Positions 38,527-47,891 of a stretch of 64,000 nucleotides of DNA are shown here, piece after piece (within the stretch, counting starts at the first letter, position 1; the number at the start of each line of letters is the position of its first letter). The stretch is from Parabacteroides sp. (GTDB lineage: Bacteria; Bacteroidota; Bacteroidia; Bacteroidales; Tannerellaceae). The stretch spans positions 1-64,000 of the forward strand of contig DXVO01000031.1 of the NCBI GenBank assembly GCA_019417325.1. Reading direction: 5' to 3'. A model generated the notes under the pieces. That model was not told where the DNA came from. It did no database searches and saw nothing but the letters and a program-made list of their open reading frames with translations. Position numbers and translations under genes: made by a program.

Positions 38527-39890
38527 AAAAGGTATCGATTATATTGTTTTCTCTTCTTTGTTCGGCTTCTCTTTTTTCACAAGAGCTATTTACATTGGAG
38601 CAATGTAGGGAGATGGCGCTGGAGAATAACAAGGAAATGGCTGCTTCAACTAAGCAAACGGAGAGTGCCCGGTATACAGTAAAAAGTTATAAAGGTAATT
38701 TTTTTCCGAATTTTTCTGCAATAGGAATGGGACTTTACAGTAATGCGAGCGGAGGTTATAGTTCCGGAAGTGCTAATCTGCCGGTTTTCCAGCCCGATGC
38801 TGTCGGACAGGTAAATACTCCGGTCGGTTTTGCTTATTTCCCTGGGATTGACTTGAATTATAAAATAGGACCGGTCTATATGGGAGGTATCCAGGTGGAG
38901 CAACCGCTTTATATGGGAGGAAAAATCCGGGCGGCCTATAAAATGTCACAAATGGGGCAGGAGCTGGCACAAATGAATGAAACTCTTACAGCCACCACGG
39001 TCGTACTGAAAACGGATCATGCCTATGCTTTAGTTGTAAAGGCGCAGGAAATGAAAAAAGTGGCGAGTGGGTATAATGCCGTACTTACCGAGTTATACAG
39101 GAATGTGGAGAGTGCTTACCGGCATGGGCTTAAACCGCAGAATGACGTGTTAAAGGTACAAGTGAAATTGAATGAAAGTGAACTATCCATGCGTAAAGCA
39201 GATAATGCATTCCGTCTGGCTACGATGAATCTTTGCCATCTAATCGGAATGCCGTTGACATCGGATATTCGGGTTTCCAGTGATTTTCCGCAAGTGGAAC
39301 AAGGATTGAATATGCAGGTTTCGGATATTACATCCCGTCCTGAATATGCAATATTGAACAAGCAGGTAGACATGGCACAGCAACAGGTCAAGCTGGCACG
39401 TAGTGAAATGTTGCCTCAAGTAGGTTTGAAAGGAGCTTACAACTATATGCATGGAGTGGAGTTGAATGACCGTACGCTTATTGATAATGGCAGTTTTTCC
39501 GTATTCCTGAATGTGAGCGTACCGCTTTTCCATTTCGGCGAACGGAGTAATAAAGTGCGTGCGGCTAAAGCGAAACTGGAACAATCCCGCCTGGAACAGG
39601 AAAATAAAAATGAGCAGATGTTGCTGGAATTGATGCAAGCATCCAATAATCTGGATGAAGCCCGTTTGGAATGTGAGCTGTCTGAGCGTTCTTTGCAACA
39701 GGCAGAGGAGAATATGAAAGTCAGCAAAAGCCAATATGAAGTGGGCCTGGAAACTTTATCCGATTATCTGGAGGCACAGGCTTTGTGGCAACAGGCGTAT
39801 GAGGTAAGGGTAGATGCTCATTTTCAATTGTATTTGAACTATGTGGAGTATTTGAAAGCAACAGGAACCCTGTATGATAAACTTAATTGA
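38523..39890 (+). CDS. TolC-family outer-membrane efflux channel
   Basis: A 455-residue protein with signal peptide (SLLCSASLFSQ) and two repeats of long helices (MALENNKEMAASTKQTESAR; RAAKAKLEQSRLEQENKNEQ) typical of TolC/OprM. The start overlaps the pump stop by 4 bp (ATGA), so adaptor, pump and channel form one translationally coupled operon and the tripartite pump is complete. No lipidation Cys follows the signal, unlike OprM. Confidence 0.93.
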   Translation: MKKVSIILFSLLCSASLFSQELFTLEQCREMALENNKEMAASTKQTESARYTVKSYKGNFFPNFSAIGMGLYSNASGGYSSGSANLPVFQPDAVGQVNTPVGFAYFPGIDLNYKIGPVYMGGIQVEQPLYMGGKIRAAYKMSQMGQELAQMNETLTATTVVLKTDHAYALVVKAQEMKKVASGYNAVLTELYRNVESAYRHGLKPQNDVLKVQVKLNESELSMRKADNAFRLATMNLCHLIGMPLTSDIRVSSDFPQVEQGLNMQVSDITSRPEYAILNKQVDMAQQQVKLARSEMLPQVGLKGAYNYMHGVELNDRTLIDNGSFSVFLNVSVPLFHFGERSNKVRAAKAKLEQSRLEQENKNEQMLLELMQASNNLDEARLECELSERSLQQAEENMKVSKSQYEVGLETLSDYLEAQALWQQAYEVRVDAHFQLYLNYVEYLKATGTLYDKLN

Positions 39891-40000
39891 GAAAAATATG
39901 GAGCAGTATCAGTAATAGAATATTTGTTTTTATTGTATTTTCTTGCAACCTCCCTGTTTTTTTTGCGTCTATATAAACAAATGACTAAAAAGAGACAGAA

Positions 40001-40831
40001 ATGAAAACGAAACTTACCTTATTTCTTGCCAGTTTGCTGCTGGTGGCAGCTCCGGGTTTTGCTAAATCACGAACAATCGAGGGAAATGGAAAACTGGTGA
40101 CAAAGAAGATAGAGATTAGTGATTATGATGCAATCTCCACCATAGGTGCCATGGAGTTTGAATATGAGAAATCATCATCCGGGCCGTTCCTGGAAATAAC
40201 GGTAGATGAAAATATTTTGCCTTATCTGGATATTCGTGTGAAGGGACATACGTTGACATTCGGTTTTAAAGACTTGCCGAGAGAGACCGAAGTCAGGGAT
40301 GGTGATGTTCATACATATACATCTAATATCTCACCTACCAAGTTCAAGGTAAAGTCCCGTTCTAAGGATTTGAATGAACTTAATTTGGTGGGCGGATGCC
40401 ATATGATGGTGAAAAGTTCACTAGATGGCTATAAAATCAATGCGGACCTGGTTGGTGGCGGAAGTATTAATTTTGAGAAAGCCGTCAAAATGCATAAAGG
40501 TAAGTTCTCAATTGCCGGTGGTGGTAATGTTGCATTCGACCGGTTGGATATGACCAATATCGAATGTAGTGTAGCCGGAGGTGGAAACATCGACTTAAAA
40601 GGAGAAGCCGAACGCGGCGATTTCAACGTAGCAGGCGGTGGTACGATCGATGCTTTCAATTATAAACTGAAAAAAGCGGATTGTAATGTAGCCGGTGGTG
40701 GTACGATCCGTGTATATGTTTCGGAATTTTTGGATGCCAATGTAGCTGCAGGTGGGAGAATCCGTTATAAAGGGGACCCTGAAGTCAGTAAAAATACCGT
40801 AGCAGGAGGTTCAATAAAGAAAGAATATTAA
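40001..40831 (+). CDS. GIN-domain (DUF2807) protein 1
   Basis: A 276-residue exported protein (signal ends APGFAKS) of the DUF2807 'head GIN' family, probably a right-handed beta-helix at the cell surface or in the periplasm. The common start EGNGKLVTKKIEISDYDAIS is followed by a coil region in which the turn AGGGN/AGGGT recurs about every 20 residues from 150 on (VGGGSI, AGGGNV, AGGGNI, AGGGTI twice, AAGGRI, AGGSI). First of three tandem paralogues, 19 bp before the second. The biochemical role is unknown; the family has been suggested to act in adhesion. Confidence 0.85.
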   Translation: MKTKLTLFLASLLLVAAPGFAKSRTIEGNGKLVTKKIEISDYDAISTIGAMEFEYEKSSSGPFLEITVDENILPYLDIRVKGHTLTFGFKDLPRETEVRDGDVHTYTSNISPTKFKVKSRSKDLNELNLVGGCHMMVKSSLDGYKINADLVGGGSINFEKAVKMHKGKFSIAGGGNVAFDRLDMTNIECSVAGGGNIDLKGEAERGDFNVAGGGTIDAFNYKLKKADCNVAGGGTIRVYVSEFLDANVAAGGRIRYKGDPEVSKNTVAGGSIKKEY

Positions 40832-40850
40832 TTATTAAAGATATTGTAAT

Positions 40851-41669
40851 ATGAGAACAAGATTATTTACACTGATTGCGCTGTTCGTTTTAGGAGCAGC
40901 TACCTGTTTTGCAGCAATAAAAGGAAATGGAAAAGTGATAACTAAAAACATCGATGTCACGGATTATAAAAGTCTGTCATTAGGCGGTAGTATAAAAAAT
41001 GGAAGTTGGTTCGGCAGCAATGATAATGAAAGTCCGGTATGTTTCTATAGCCAAACGACAGGAAATGCCACGCTTTCAATTACATTGGATGAGAATTTAT
41101 TTTCTTATCTGGATATTAAATCGGGAGGTAATAAATTGTCGGTACGTGTGCGGAACAATACAACGATAGCGCCTACCAAGTTGGTTGTAAAATGCAGTTC
41201 TTCAAAATTGGAAAATTTGCAGGTGTCCGGTTGTTTCGATTTTAAATCGGAGACATCCCTGTCTGGGACAACCTTAAATATCGGAGCATCCGGTGCTTCT
41301 GATGTTAAGATAAAACATGCCGTTCGTGTGGATAACTGTTCCTTGTCATCGAGTGGGGCAAGCGACCTTGAGTTGAAGGATTTAAAATGTAGCGATATCA
41401 AAGTGAGCTCTTCCGGTTCCAGCGATGTGGAGTTGAAAGGCAGTGCAGATAAAGGTCGTTTTTCTACATCCGGCAGTAGCGATATCAAGGCGTATGATTT
41501 TAAAGTCGGCAAGTTGAGTTGCGGTTCAAGCGGTAGCAGCGACATTAAAGTGTACGTTACCGAGTCGTTGGAAGCAAGTGCCTCCGGTAGCTCTGATATT
41601 AAATATAAAGGGAATCCGTCAGTAAAAAGAAGTGTTTCCGGCTCTGCAGATGTTGATAATGTAAAATAA
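40851..41669 (+). CDS. GIN-domain (DUF2807) protein 2
   Basis: A 272-residue paralogue of the preceding protein, with signal peptide (GAATCFAAIKGNGK). The framework is the same (GNGKVITKNIDVTDYKSLSL), but the Gly-rich turns are replaced in register by SGSSD or SGASD, repeated seven times or so (SGASDVKI, SGASDLEL, SGSSDVEL, SGSSDIKA, SGSSDIKV, SGSSDIKY, SGSADVDN). The Ser/Asp-rich turns would form a stripe along one edge of the helix and could bind cations, which is inference. Likely cotranscribed with the first gene. Confidence 0.85.
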   Translation: MRTRLFTLIALFVLGAATCFAAIKGNGKVITKNIDVTDYKSLSLGGSIKNGSWFGSNDNESPVCFYSQTTGNATLSITLDENLFSYLDIKSGGNKLSVRVRNNTTIAPTKLVVKCSSSKLENLQVSGCFDFKSETSLSGTTLNIGASGASDVKIKHAVRVDNCSLSSSGASDLELKDLKCSDIKVSSSGSSDVELKGSADKGRFSTSGSSDIKAYDFKVGKLSCGSSGSSDIKVYVTESLEASASGSSDIKYKGNPSVKRSVSGSADVDNVK

Positions 41670-41672
41670 TAT

Positions 41673-41735
41673 CTATTTTTGTAAGACTGTTGTAGTTCAC
41701 GCAATTACGAAGATGGCTTTTTAAAACAAAAATAG
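41673..41735. repeat. 10-bp inverted repeat before GIN gene 3
   Basis: CTATTTTTGT (41673-41682) and ACAAAAATAG (41726-41735) are perfect complements 43 bp apart. The left arm contains a -7-like promoter element. Confidence 0.4.
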
Positions 41736-41742
41736 AGTAGAT

Positions 41743-42528
41743 ATGAAAACGAAAGGATTATTATTAGTAGCTTTCCTGATGGGGATGTTTTTCTCGGTTC
41801 AGGCTGCAGACCATGTGAAAGGTAACGGAAAACTTAGTTCCAAGAAAATAACGATTGGCGATTATAATGCCATCAAGATAAACGGGGTGGTGGATTTTTA
41901 TTATGAACAGTCCGATGCAGAACCGTATCTGGAGGTGACTATCGATGAGAATTTGCATCCATATGTCAATATCGAAATCAAGGACCGTGAATTGACTGTA
42001 AATTTTAAAGGAGCAAAAGTGGATCACTTTACAAAGTTTATTGTGAAGACTAATTCCAAATGGTTGCGTGAAGTAAAGGCTGCCGGTAATGCGAATTTCG
42101 TGGTCAACAGTAAACTGACAGGCGACGAACTGATTGTGAAAGCAAACTCTAATTGTCTTGTCCAGCTAAAGCAACTGGTGAAACTGGGTAAACTGGACTT
42201 GAATGTATCCGGCAGTGCCAATATGGTTGTGGATAATATCGATGTCGATATGTTGGAATGCAGTATCAATGGCTCCGGAACAATTAAGTTGACAGAAGGA
42301 AAAGCTGCAGAAGGTAAATATGGCATCACTACAGATGGTGAAATCATGGCGTTTGGTGTAGCAGTTCCCGAACTGAGCTGTAATATCAAAGGGAAAGGTT
42401 CTGCACAGGTACATGCTACCGAAAATCTGAAGGCGACTGTTATCGGGAAGGGTAGTATCCGTTATAAAGGACCGACTGCCGTACAGCAGAAAGTTATGTT
42501 AGGCGGAACAGTTGAAGAGGTGAAATAA
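41743..42528 (+). CDS. GIN-domain (DUF2807) protein 3
   Basis: A 261-residue third member, signal ending in VQAADH and then KGNGKLSSKKITIGDYNAIK. Its turns are mixed (AGNANF, SGSANM, NGSGTI, KGKGSA, IGKGSI) rather than a regular GGG or SSD series. It is separated from gene 2 by 73 bp that contain a -7-like TATTTTTG (41674-41681), so it may have its own promoter. It converges on the SDR gene. Function unknown. Confidence 0.83.
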   Translation: MKTKGLLLVAFLMGMFFSVQAADHVKGNGKLSSKKITIGDYNAIKINGVVDFYYEQSDAEPYLEVTIDENLHPYVNIEIKDRELTVNFKGAKVDHFTKFIVKTNSKWLREVKAAGNANFVVNSKLTGDELIVKANSNCLVQLKQLVKLGKLDLNVSGSANMVVDNIDVDMLECSINGSGTIKLTEGKAAEGKYGITTDGEIMAFGVAVPELSCNIKGKGSAQVHATENLKATVIGKGSIRYKGPTAVQQKVMLGGTVEEVK

Positions 42529-42550
42529 AAGGTAAGAAAGGCAGACTGAT

Positions 42551-43558
42551 TTACAGCCAGCCTTCCTTCTTATACCATTCTATACTTTCCTCCAGGCCTC
42601 TGCGCAGGGGATAGGCAGGAGTAAAATTTAAGTCATCCTGAAGCGGCGTAACATCGCAGATCCAGTTACGTTGTTTCAGGATGATGTATTTATCCGTATT
42701 TAGAGTCATGCTTTTCTTTAGTAGTCTGCCTATCCATTCGGAACAGATACATGCCACATGTACCAGCCCCATCGGGATACGTGCATGGAGTACATGTTTC
42801 TTTTTTAGAATCTCCTGGATAAGACGGGCAAACTCTTCATCCGTATAGACATCGCCATCGGCAACAAAATAGTGGCGGTTGAGGATTTGTTCGTTTTCAA
42901 GAGCAAGAAAAGCAACGGTAGCAAGGTCTTTTACATAGATGAAAGTAATCCGTTGAGGCGTAAAACCGACAGCAAAATCAAGACCGGATTTTACACTTTG
43001 TATCTCCATGAAATAATCTTTCTCTCCCGGTCCATATACGCCGGTAGGACGCAGGATAACATAGGGGAAATGGGTTTGGGTACGGATATGGTTTTCTGCT
43101 TCCAGTTTGCTTTTCCCGTAAGCTGTATCAGGAGTCTGCGGATCATCGAGGCGGATAGGGCGGAAGGTTTGTTCGTCGCCTTGCCCGTAACTACTCAGAC
43201 TACTCATTAAAAGAAATTTTTTAGGTTTACAACCGGAAGCGGCAAGAGCTTCTATCAGGTTGTGCGTGTTTTCCGCATTAATACGGAAGAAATTCCTTTT
43301 ATCGAGTGTTTTGGTCAGTCCGGCATTATGGATCACATAATCCCATGCGCCGTTTTCTTTCGCAAAATCCGCCAGTTGGGCGGTCAGTGCTTCCGGCTTA
43401 TTATATTTCAGATCGATAAAACGTATCCGTTCGTCCTGCAGGTTTGCACGGTTGCTGGATGCGCGTACACCTGCCCATACTTCATATCCTCTGTCCAGTG
43501 CTTCCTTTACAAGAAAACCTCCGATAAAGCCGCTGGCTCCGGTAATTAATATTTTCAT
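42551..43558 (-). CDS. NAD-dependent epimerase/dehydratase (extended SDR)
   Basis: A 335-residue Rossmann-fold enzyme: GASGFIGG nucleotide motif at about 7-14, catalytic YGKSK near 152-156 (Tyr-x-x-x-Lys), and a substrate domain at the C-terminus. It resembles nucleotide-sugar epimerases and 3-beta-HSD-like reductases; the substrate cannot be named. It lies 3 bp after a small membrane-protein gene and near znuCA on the same strand. Confidence 0.85.
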   Translation of the reverse strand: MKILITGASGFIGGFLVKEALDRGYEVWAGVRASSNRANLQDERIRFIDLKYNKPEALTAQLADFAKENGAWDYVIHNAGLTKTLDKRNFFRINAENTHNLIEALAASGCKPKKFLLMSSLSSYGQGDEQTFRPIRLDDPQTPDTAYGKSKLEAENHIRTQTHFPYVILRPTGVYGPGEKDYFMEIQSVKSGLDFAVGFTPQRITFIYVKDLATVAFLALENEQILNRHYFVADGDVYTDEEFARLIQEILKKKHVLHARIPMGLVHVACICSEWIGRLLKKSMTLNTDKYIILKQRNWICDVTPLQDDLNFTPAYPLRRGLEESIEWYKKEGWL

Positions 43559-43561
43559 ATA

Positions 43562-43771
43562 TCAGTGTTTATCCTTTATATAATAGGTATAGTAATACCA
43601 TAATAATCCTATCCAGTTCAGCAGGAGAATCGTCATCACCCAAAGAACTTTTTTTCCGGTACTGATAAAGGGATTCTGCATAACAGCGGTACAACCGAAC
43701 ATAATGACGGTAATACCGATGATATATCCCAGTTCCGGCAGGGAAATCCAGTTGAGTATGTGTGGCAACAT
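43562..43771 (-). CDS. Small membrane protein, PLDc_N-like
   Basis: A 69-residue protein with two hydrophobic helices (LGYIIGITVIMFGCTAVM and LWVMTILLLNWIGLLWYYY) and a lysine-rich tail. It resembles the PLDc_N family, two-helix proteins named after the N-terminus of cardiolipin synthases, but has no phospholipase domain. It sits 12 bp downstream of znuC and 3 bp upstream of the SDR gene on the same strand. Function unknown. Confidence 0.65.
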   Translation of the reverse strand: MLPHILNWISLPELGYIIGITVIMFGCTAVMQNPFISTGKKVLWVMTILLLNWIGLLWYYYTYYIKDKH

Positions 43772-43783
43772 ATAAGCAGTAAT

Positions 43784-44542
43784 TTAATGTTCATGTTTTT
43801 TCAACACCCGGTGGGGCAGGTCGCCATGTCCTACCAATTCTATCGGGCATGCATATTTTTCTCCCAGCCATTCTTCCGAAACATTGGCTCCGGGATGGTA
43901 ATGGAGGGTTTCATTTACGCAAGCAATATTTTTGACCATTGCCAGTACGGTCCCTATATCATGTGATACGAGAATGATGGCACTTTCTTTGTTGATTTCT
44001 TCCAGCAACTGGTAGAAACGGGACTCGAAACGCTTGTCTACGTATGAGTTCGGTTCATCCAATATCAGTACCTGGGGCTGGGAAACAATGGAACGTCCCA
44101 GCAATACCCGTTGTAGCTGTCCGCCGGAAAGTTCGCCGATAGCACGAGTGGATAAATCTTCCAAGCCCATCTGTCCGATGACTTCTTCCACACGCGCTTT
44201 TTGCTGAGAGGTGAAAGAACGGAAACGGGGTTTTTCCGATGCTAAGCCGGAGGTAATCACATCGCGTACGGAAATCGGGAATTTTTTGTCGATATTGTTC
44301 AACTGAGGCAGATATCCTATTTTAAGAGATGGGATGTTTTCTCCATTCCAATAAAAGCGGATGGAACCGGATGTGGGAGCCAATAAACCGAGGATTACTT
44401 TCAATAACGTTGTCTTGCCACCTCCATTCGGCCCGATAATACCCAGGAAATCATCCTTATAGACATCCAGTGATATATCATGCAATACGGCCTTGTTTCC
44501 GTATGCGGCTGTTACATTTTGTATTTCAATGAGCTTGTCCAT
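43784..44542 (-). CDS. znuC: Zinc/manganese-type ABC importer ATPase
   Basis: A 252-residue ABC ATPase: Walker A GPNGGGKTT, signature LSGGQLQRV, Walker B VLILDEPNS and the switch His in LVSHD. Its closest type is the ZnuC/MntB metal importer. The start MDKLIEIQNV is chosen; it overlaps the znuA end by 17 bp, so the two are coupled. The matching permease is not next to it and is most likely the znuB-like gene at 61062. Confidence 0.9.
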   Translation of the reverse strand: MDKLIEIQNVTAAYGNKAVLHDISLDVYKDDFLGIIGPNGGGKTTLLKVILGLLAPTSGSIRFYWNGENIPSLKIGYLPQLNNIDKKFPISVRDVITSGLASEKPRFRSFTSQQKARVEEVIGQMGLEDLSTRAIGELSGGQLQRVLLGRSIVSQPQVLILDEPNSYVDKRFESRFYQLLEEINKESAIILVSHDIGTVLAMVKNIACVNETLHYHPGANVSEEWLGEKYACPIELVGHGDLPHRVLKKHEH

Positions 44543-45416
44543 CAGAAAGTTCTTTAGCAATACGGATTAACTCTTTATTCCAGTGGAAATCCAACGGGTT
44601 GATAACTGCAAGCCGGCAACCGGTTTCCTTGGCAATAAGTTCTGCATTCTTTTTGTCGAACTCTTGCTGGATAAATACTACCTTAGTCTGGTTTGCCTTA
44701 GCAGTTTCTACCAGTTGTTTAAGTTGTGCCGGCGATGGTTCTTTCCCATCCATCTCAATACATAACTGGATGAGGTCGAACTCTTCAGCAAAGTAGGTAA
44801 GTGCCGGATGGTAGATAATGAAAGTGCGTGCCGTCAGCGGATCCAGCAGTTGTTTAATGGTAACTTCCGTTTGTTCGATTTCAGCAACCAATGCATTATA
44901 GTTCTTCCAGTAAAATTCGGTATTCTCCTTATCCAGTTGGATGAAAGCATTCAGGGTGTTCCAGGCAATCACTTTAGCTCCTTCTATGCTACTCCAGATA
45001 TGCGGGTCGATGCCTTCGGGATGAAAATGGTGTTCACCTTCTCCGTGGGAATGTTCTTCCTCTTCTTCTGCAGTCAGAAATTTCATGCCTTTTGAGACAT
45101 CAAATATTTTGAGTTCCGGATTATTTTCCTGGATTTTTTGCATCCATACATGCTCGAACCCTATATATCCGATGCGCAGGTAGGCATTGCTTTTGCCAAT
45201 TTCCACCATCTGTTTGGGGGTAGGATCGTATGTTTCGGGACTTTGCCCGGAGGGAACTACACAATTGATTTTGAATTTGTCTCCGGCTATCTTTTCTGCA
45301 AAAAAGCGTTGAGGCTCGATGGTTACGGTTACAGTATTTCCATCGGTCTGGTTTTGTCTGCATGCAGTCAGCAGAACAATGGAAACTAACAGGGTAAATA
45401 AAACGTTGTACTTCAT
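44526..45416 (-). CDS. znuA: Zinc-type ABC importer binding lipoprotein
   Basis: A 296-residue cluster A-I metal-binding protein. The lipoprotein signal ends at Cys19 (VLLTACRQN). A His/Glu-rich loop at 117-132 (EEEEEHSHGEGEHHFH) precedes His139 in IDPHIW, the usual ligand; further ligands are in YHPALTYFAEEF and near the C-terminus. The His-rich loop favours zinc over manganese. It delivers the metal to the permease in the inner membrane. Confidence 0.92.
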   Translation of the reverse strand: MKYNVLFTLLVSIVLLTACRQNQTDGNTVTVTIEPQRFFAEKIAGDKFKINCVVPSGQSPETYDPTPKQMVEIGKSNAYLRIGYIGFEHVWMQKIQENNPELKIFDVSKGMKFLTAEEEEEHSHGEGEHHFHPEGIDPHIWSSIEGAKVIAWNTLNAFIQLDKENTEFYWKNYNALVAEIEQTEVTIKQLLDPLTARTFIIYHPALTYFAEEFDLIQLCIEMDGKEPSPAQLKQLVETAKANQTKVVFIQQEFDKKNAELIAKETGCRLAVINPLDFHWNKELIRIAKELSDGQAH

Positions 45417-45436
45417 TTCTATTCGTTTGAGGGATA

Positions 45437-45444
45437 CAAAGATA
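45437..45444 (-). promoter_or_regulatory. -7 promoter element of znuAC
   Basis: TATCTTTG on the minus strand, 20 bp before the znuA start. No clear -33 element was seen and no Zur box could be assigned. Confidence 0.5.
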
Positions 45445-45496
45445 GTAAAACAAAAATAAACCTTGTTAGTTGCGCCCGATTAGTATGTTTAATACA

Positions 45497-46504
45497 TTAG
45501 TTTTCCTGTTTTGGAGAATAGATGTATTTCAGGATGCGTGCACCGAGTACCGGGCGGTAATGGTCCGGTTCATAATAGTCGTGCCAGTCCGAAATAAACT
45601 CGTCTTTGCCGGTTAAATCATAAACGACTCCTTCACCCAATGCGTTTTCCATTCGTTGTACATCTTCTGGGTTCATACGTATATGTACCCCGTAATGCGG
45701 GCTTATGATGAGTTTCATGTCTGCACCGTTCTTGTCGCAAATCTCCTTTATTTTTTCAAGGCAGCGTATCTGGTCGTGGAAAATTTCAGGAGGATAGGCA
45801 TTTGTGTCCGATGTTTCATTCAGGTTTGTCCATTCTGCCTGTTCCCAATATTTCTCTCCGAGTTCCTCTATTTCTTTTTCATGCGGGTTAATACCATTGT
45901 TGGTGAAAGGTTCCCGTATGATATAAGGGCATACGATGTATTTACGCAACATGTACGGAGTTACTTCTCCGGTTATTTTGTAGTGCAGGTACGGAATCAT
46001 GATATCCGGGTATAAATATCCCTGCAAGTTTTTGAGTTGGAACTGCATATTACTCATTCCGGTAGCACTTGGCGGTAATATATGTTTGAATACCGTACTG
46101 GGGATATATTCCCTGAAAGACCTCGGGTCAAGTACGATTAAAACATTCTTAATAGAAGCGTTATTTTTTTCCAGTGCTTCCATTTTACCTAATACGCCGC
46201 CGATTGTTTCGGAATTGTCATACAAACGTACCGCTTTGCCTCCGTTCAGGTATTTTTCCCATTCCTGAGTTGGAAATGCCACGGTGCAGGAGTTGCCCAT
46301 AACATATGAATCGAATCCCAGGGAATCACGGTACATCATGTAGTTTTCCCATCCTACATGAGACTCGTTCAGATAGGCGCCTACTACATCGAATCTTTTG
46401 TATTTATGCAAGACCATAAACGGGTCGAACACAAAATAGGTTGCACTCATCAACAGGAAAGGGAGGCATAAGAGCATTATTTTCAAATAAAAACGTCTTA
46501 GCAT
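45497..46504 (-). CDS. SGNH-like partner of the MBOAT acyltransferase
   Basis: A 335-residue protein with one N-terminal membrane anchor (MLLCLPFLLMSATYFVF) and an extracytoplasmic domain. A GNS motif at 70-72 (YVMGNSCT) and Asp314-His315 in EPDHYRP fit the Ser and Asp/His of SGNH hydrolases such as DltD and AlgX. No Pfam-level match is certain. It is the last gene of a four-gene leftward operon, 15 bp after the MBOAT gene, the same pairing seen in DltB-DltD and AlgI-AlgJ. It probably moves the acyl or aminoacyl group onto its final acceptor at the cell envelope. Confidence 0.65.
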   Translation of the reverse strand: MLRRFYLKIMLLCLPFLLMSATYFVFDPFMVLHKYKRFDVVGAYLNESHVGWENYMMYRDSLGFDSYVMGNSCTVAFPTQEWEKYLNGGKAVRLYDNSETIGGVLGKMEALEKNNASIKNVLIVLDPRSFREYIPSTVFKHILPPSATGMSNMQFQLKNLQGYLYPDIMIPYLHYKITGEVTPYMLRKYIVCPYIIREPFTNNGINPHEKEIEELGEKYWEQAEWTNLNETSDTNAYPPEIFHDQIRCLEKIKEICDKNGADMKLIISPHYGVHIRMNPEDVQRMENALGEGVVYDLTGKDEFISDWHDYYEPDHYRPVLGARILKYIYSPKQEN

Positions 46505-46519
46505 AACTATCGTAGCGGT

Positions 46520-47887
46520 TTAAAATTGTATGTAAATAAAGTTCTCGGTATCGAATTTACCTAGCAGGAATATCATAAATACCAGGATAAAATAACATGC
46601 CCATCTTAGGGCGGCAGGCTGTTTCTTAAACAGCTTGTCCAGGTCGTAATGTGCATTCAGGTATTCGAAAATCCATATAAGCAAAATGGAAACACCTGCA
46701 ACCACGCAGTTATGGTCGGGCATTCCGATGTTCATTTCTTTCCAGTTCTGTGCATGAAATGAAATGTGGCTTATGAAATAGAAAGCATCATTGATTGATT
46801 CCACCCTGAAAAAGATGAGGGAAAGGGCAAACAACAAATAGGTTCTAAATATAAACAACACGTTGGAAACCGGGCGTCCTACTAATTTAGGCAGGTTGTT
46901 ACGGAAGAATTTAACCTTCATCTCGTAGCAGATAATCAATCCCTGGATTAATCCGTAGATTGCAAATGTCCATCCTGCCCCATGCCATATGCCGAGAGCT
47001 ACGAATGTAACGACAAGGCTGAACAACACGCCCCATTGTCCGAAACTCCGGAGCTCAGCCGTCAAAGGCACGTATACATAATCCCTTACCCAGAAAGAAA
47101 GTGACATATGCCAGCGTCTCCAAAAGTCTGCAGTGCTTGTAGCTATGAACGGACGATTGAAGTTAGGAGATAGCCGTATGCCGAACATTCTTGCCCCTCC
47201 GATGGCTATATCGGTATATCCGGAAAAATCGGCATAGAGTTCGATCGGATAAATCAGACAGGTCATGAGTAGCTGTAGACCGGAAAGGTCGTGTATCGTG
47301 CTGAACATTCCTTCTGTATAGGGCGCTATATGATTTGCAATCAGCAGTTTTTTGAACATACCCAGAAATATCAGTTTCATTCCTGAAACCGCATTGTCGT
47401 AATTGAAGTATTTCGGCCTTTTCAGTTCAGCAAACATATCAGCTCCCCGTTCAATCGGGCCCGACAGGAATTTCATGAAGAATAGCATGAACAAAGAGAA
47501 GTCTACGATATTGCGTTCCGCCTTTGTTTCTCCCCAATATACATCGACCAGATAGCCGATAGCCTGGAAGGTATAGAAAGACATGCCAAGGGGAAAAATC
47601 AGTGAAGTCGCATATCTGAATGAAATCCAGGTAATAACCAAGATTCCGATACAGGCAAAAAGTAAATAACCTGCCCGGTTCTCGTCCGTGCGTTCAATCA
47701 GCCTCCCGGCTGTATATGTGAACAGGGAAATAACTGCCGCAACAAGTAAAAACATCCAACTGGCATATCCTGCAAAGATAGCGCTTGCTGCCAGCAGCAA
47801 CAGGTTGCGGTACTTGTCCGCAACCAGATAATATAGGATGAAACAGATTACAAATAGTGCTACAAAGCCTACTGATAAGAAAAGCAT
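46520..47887 (-). CDS. MBOAT O-acyltransferase (DltB/AlgI-like)
   Basis: A 455-residue polytopic membrane enzyme. The family core FWRRWHMSLSFWVRDYVYVP is at 255-274 and the invariant catalytic His is His302 in GIWHGAGWTF. About ten or more hydrophobic helices surround it, and the C-terminus ends aromatic (YIQF), as in AlgI and DltB. MBOAT proteins of this branch pass an acyl group from a cytoplasmic donor across the membrane to a surface polymer. With an adenylating enzyme and a carrier protein just upstream, the donor is more likely an aminoacyl-carrier than acetyl-CoA. Confidence 0.9.
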   Translation of the reverse strand: MLFLSVGFVALFVICFILYYLVADKYRNLLLLAASAIFAGYASWMFLLVAAVISLFTYTAGRLIERTDENRAGYLLFACIGILVITWISFRYATSLIFPLGMSFYTFQAIGYLVDVYWGETKAERNIVDFSLFMLFFMKFLSGPIERGADMFAELKRPKYFNYDNAVSGMKLIFLGMFKKLLIANHIAPYTEGMFSTIHDLSGLQLLMTCLIYPIELYADFSGYTDIAIGGARMFGIRLSPNFNRPFIATSTADFWRRWHMSLSFWVRDYVYVPLTAELRSFGQWGVLFSLVVTFVALGIWHGAGWTFAIYGLIQGLIICYEMKVKFFRNNLPKLVGRPVSNVLFIFRTYLLFALSLIFFRVESINDAFYFISHISFHAQNWKEMNIGMPDHNCVVAGVSILLIWIFEYLNAHYDLDKLFKKQPAALRWACYFILVFMIFLLGKFDTENFIYIQF

Positions 47888-47891
47888 GTTG

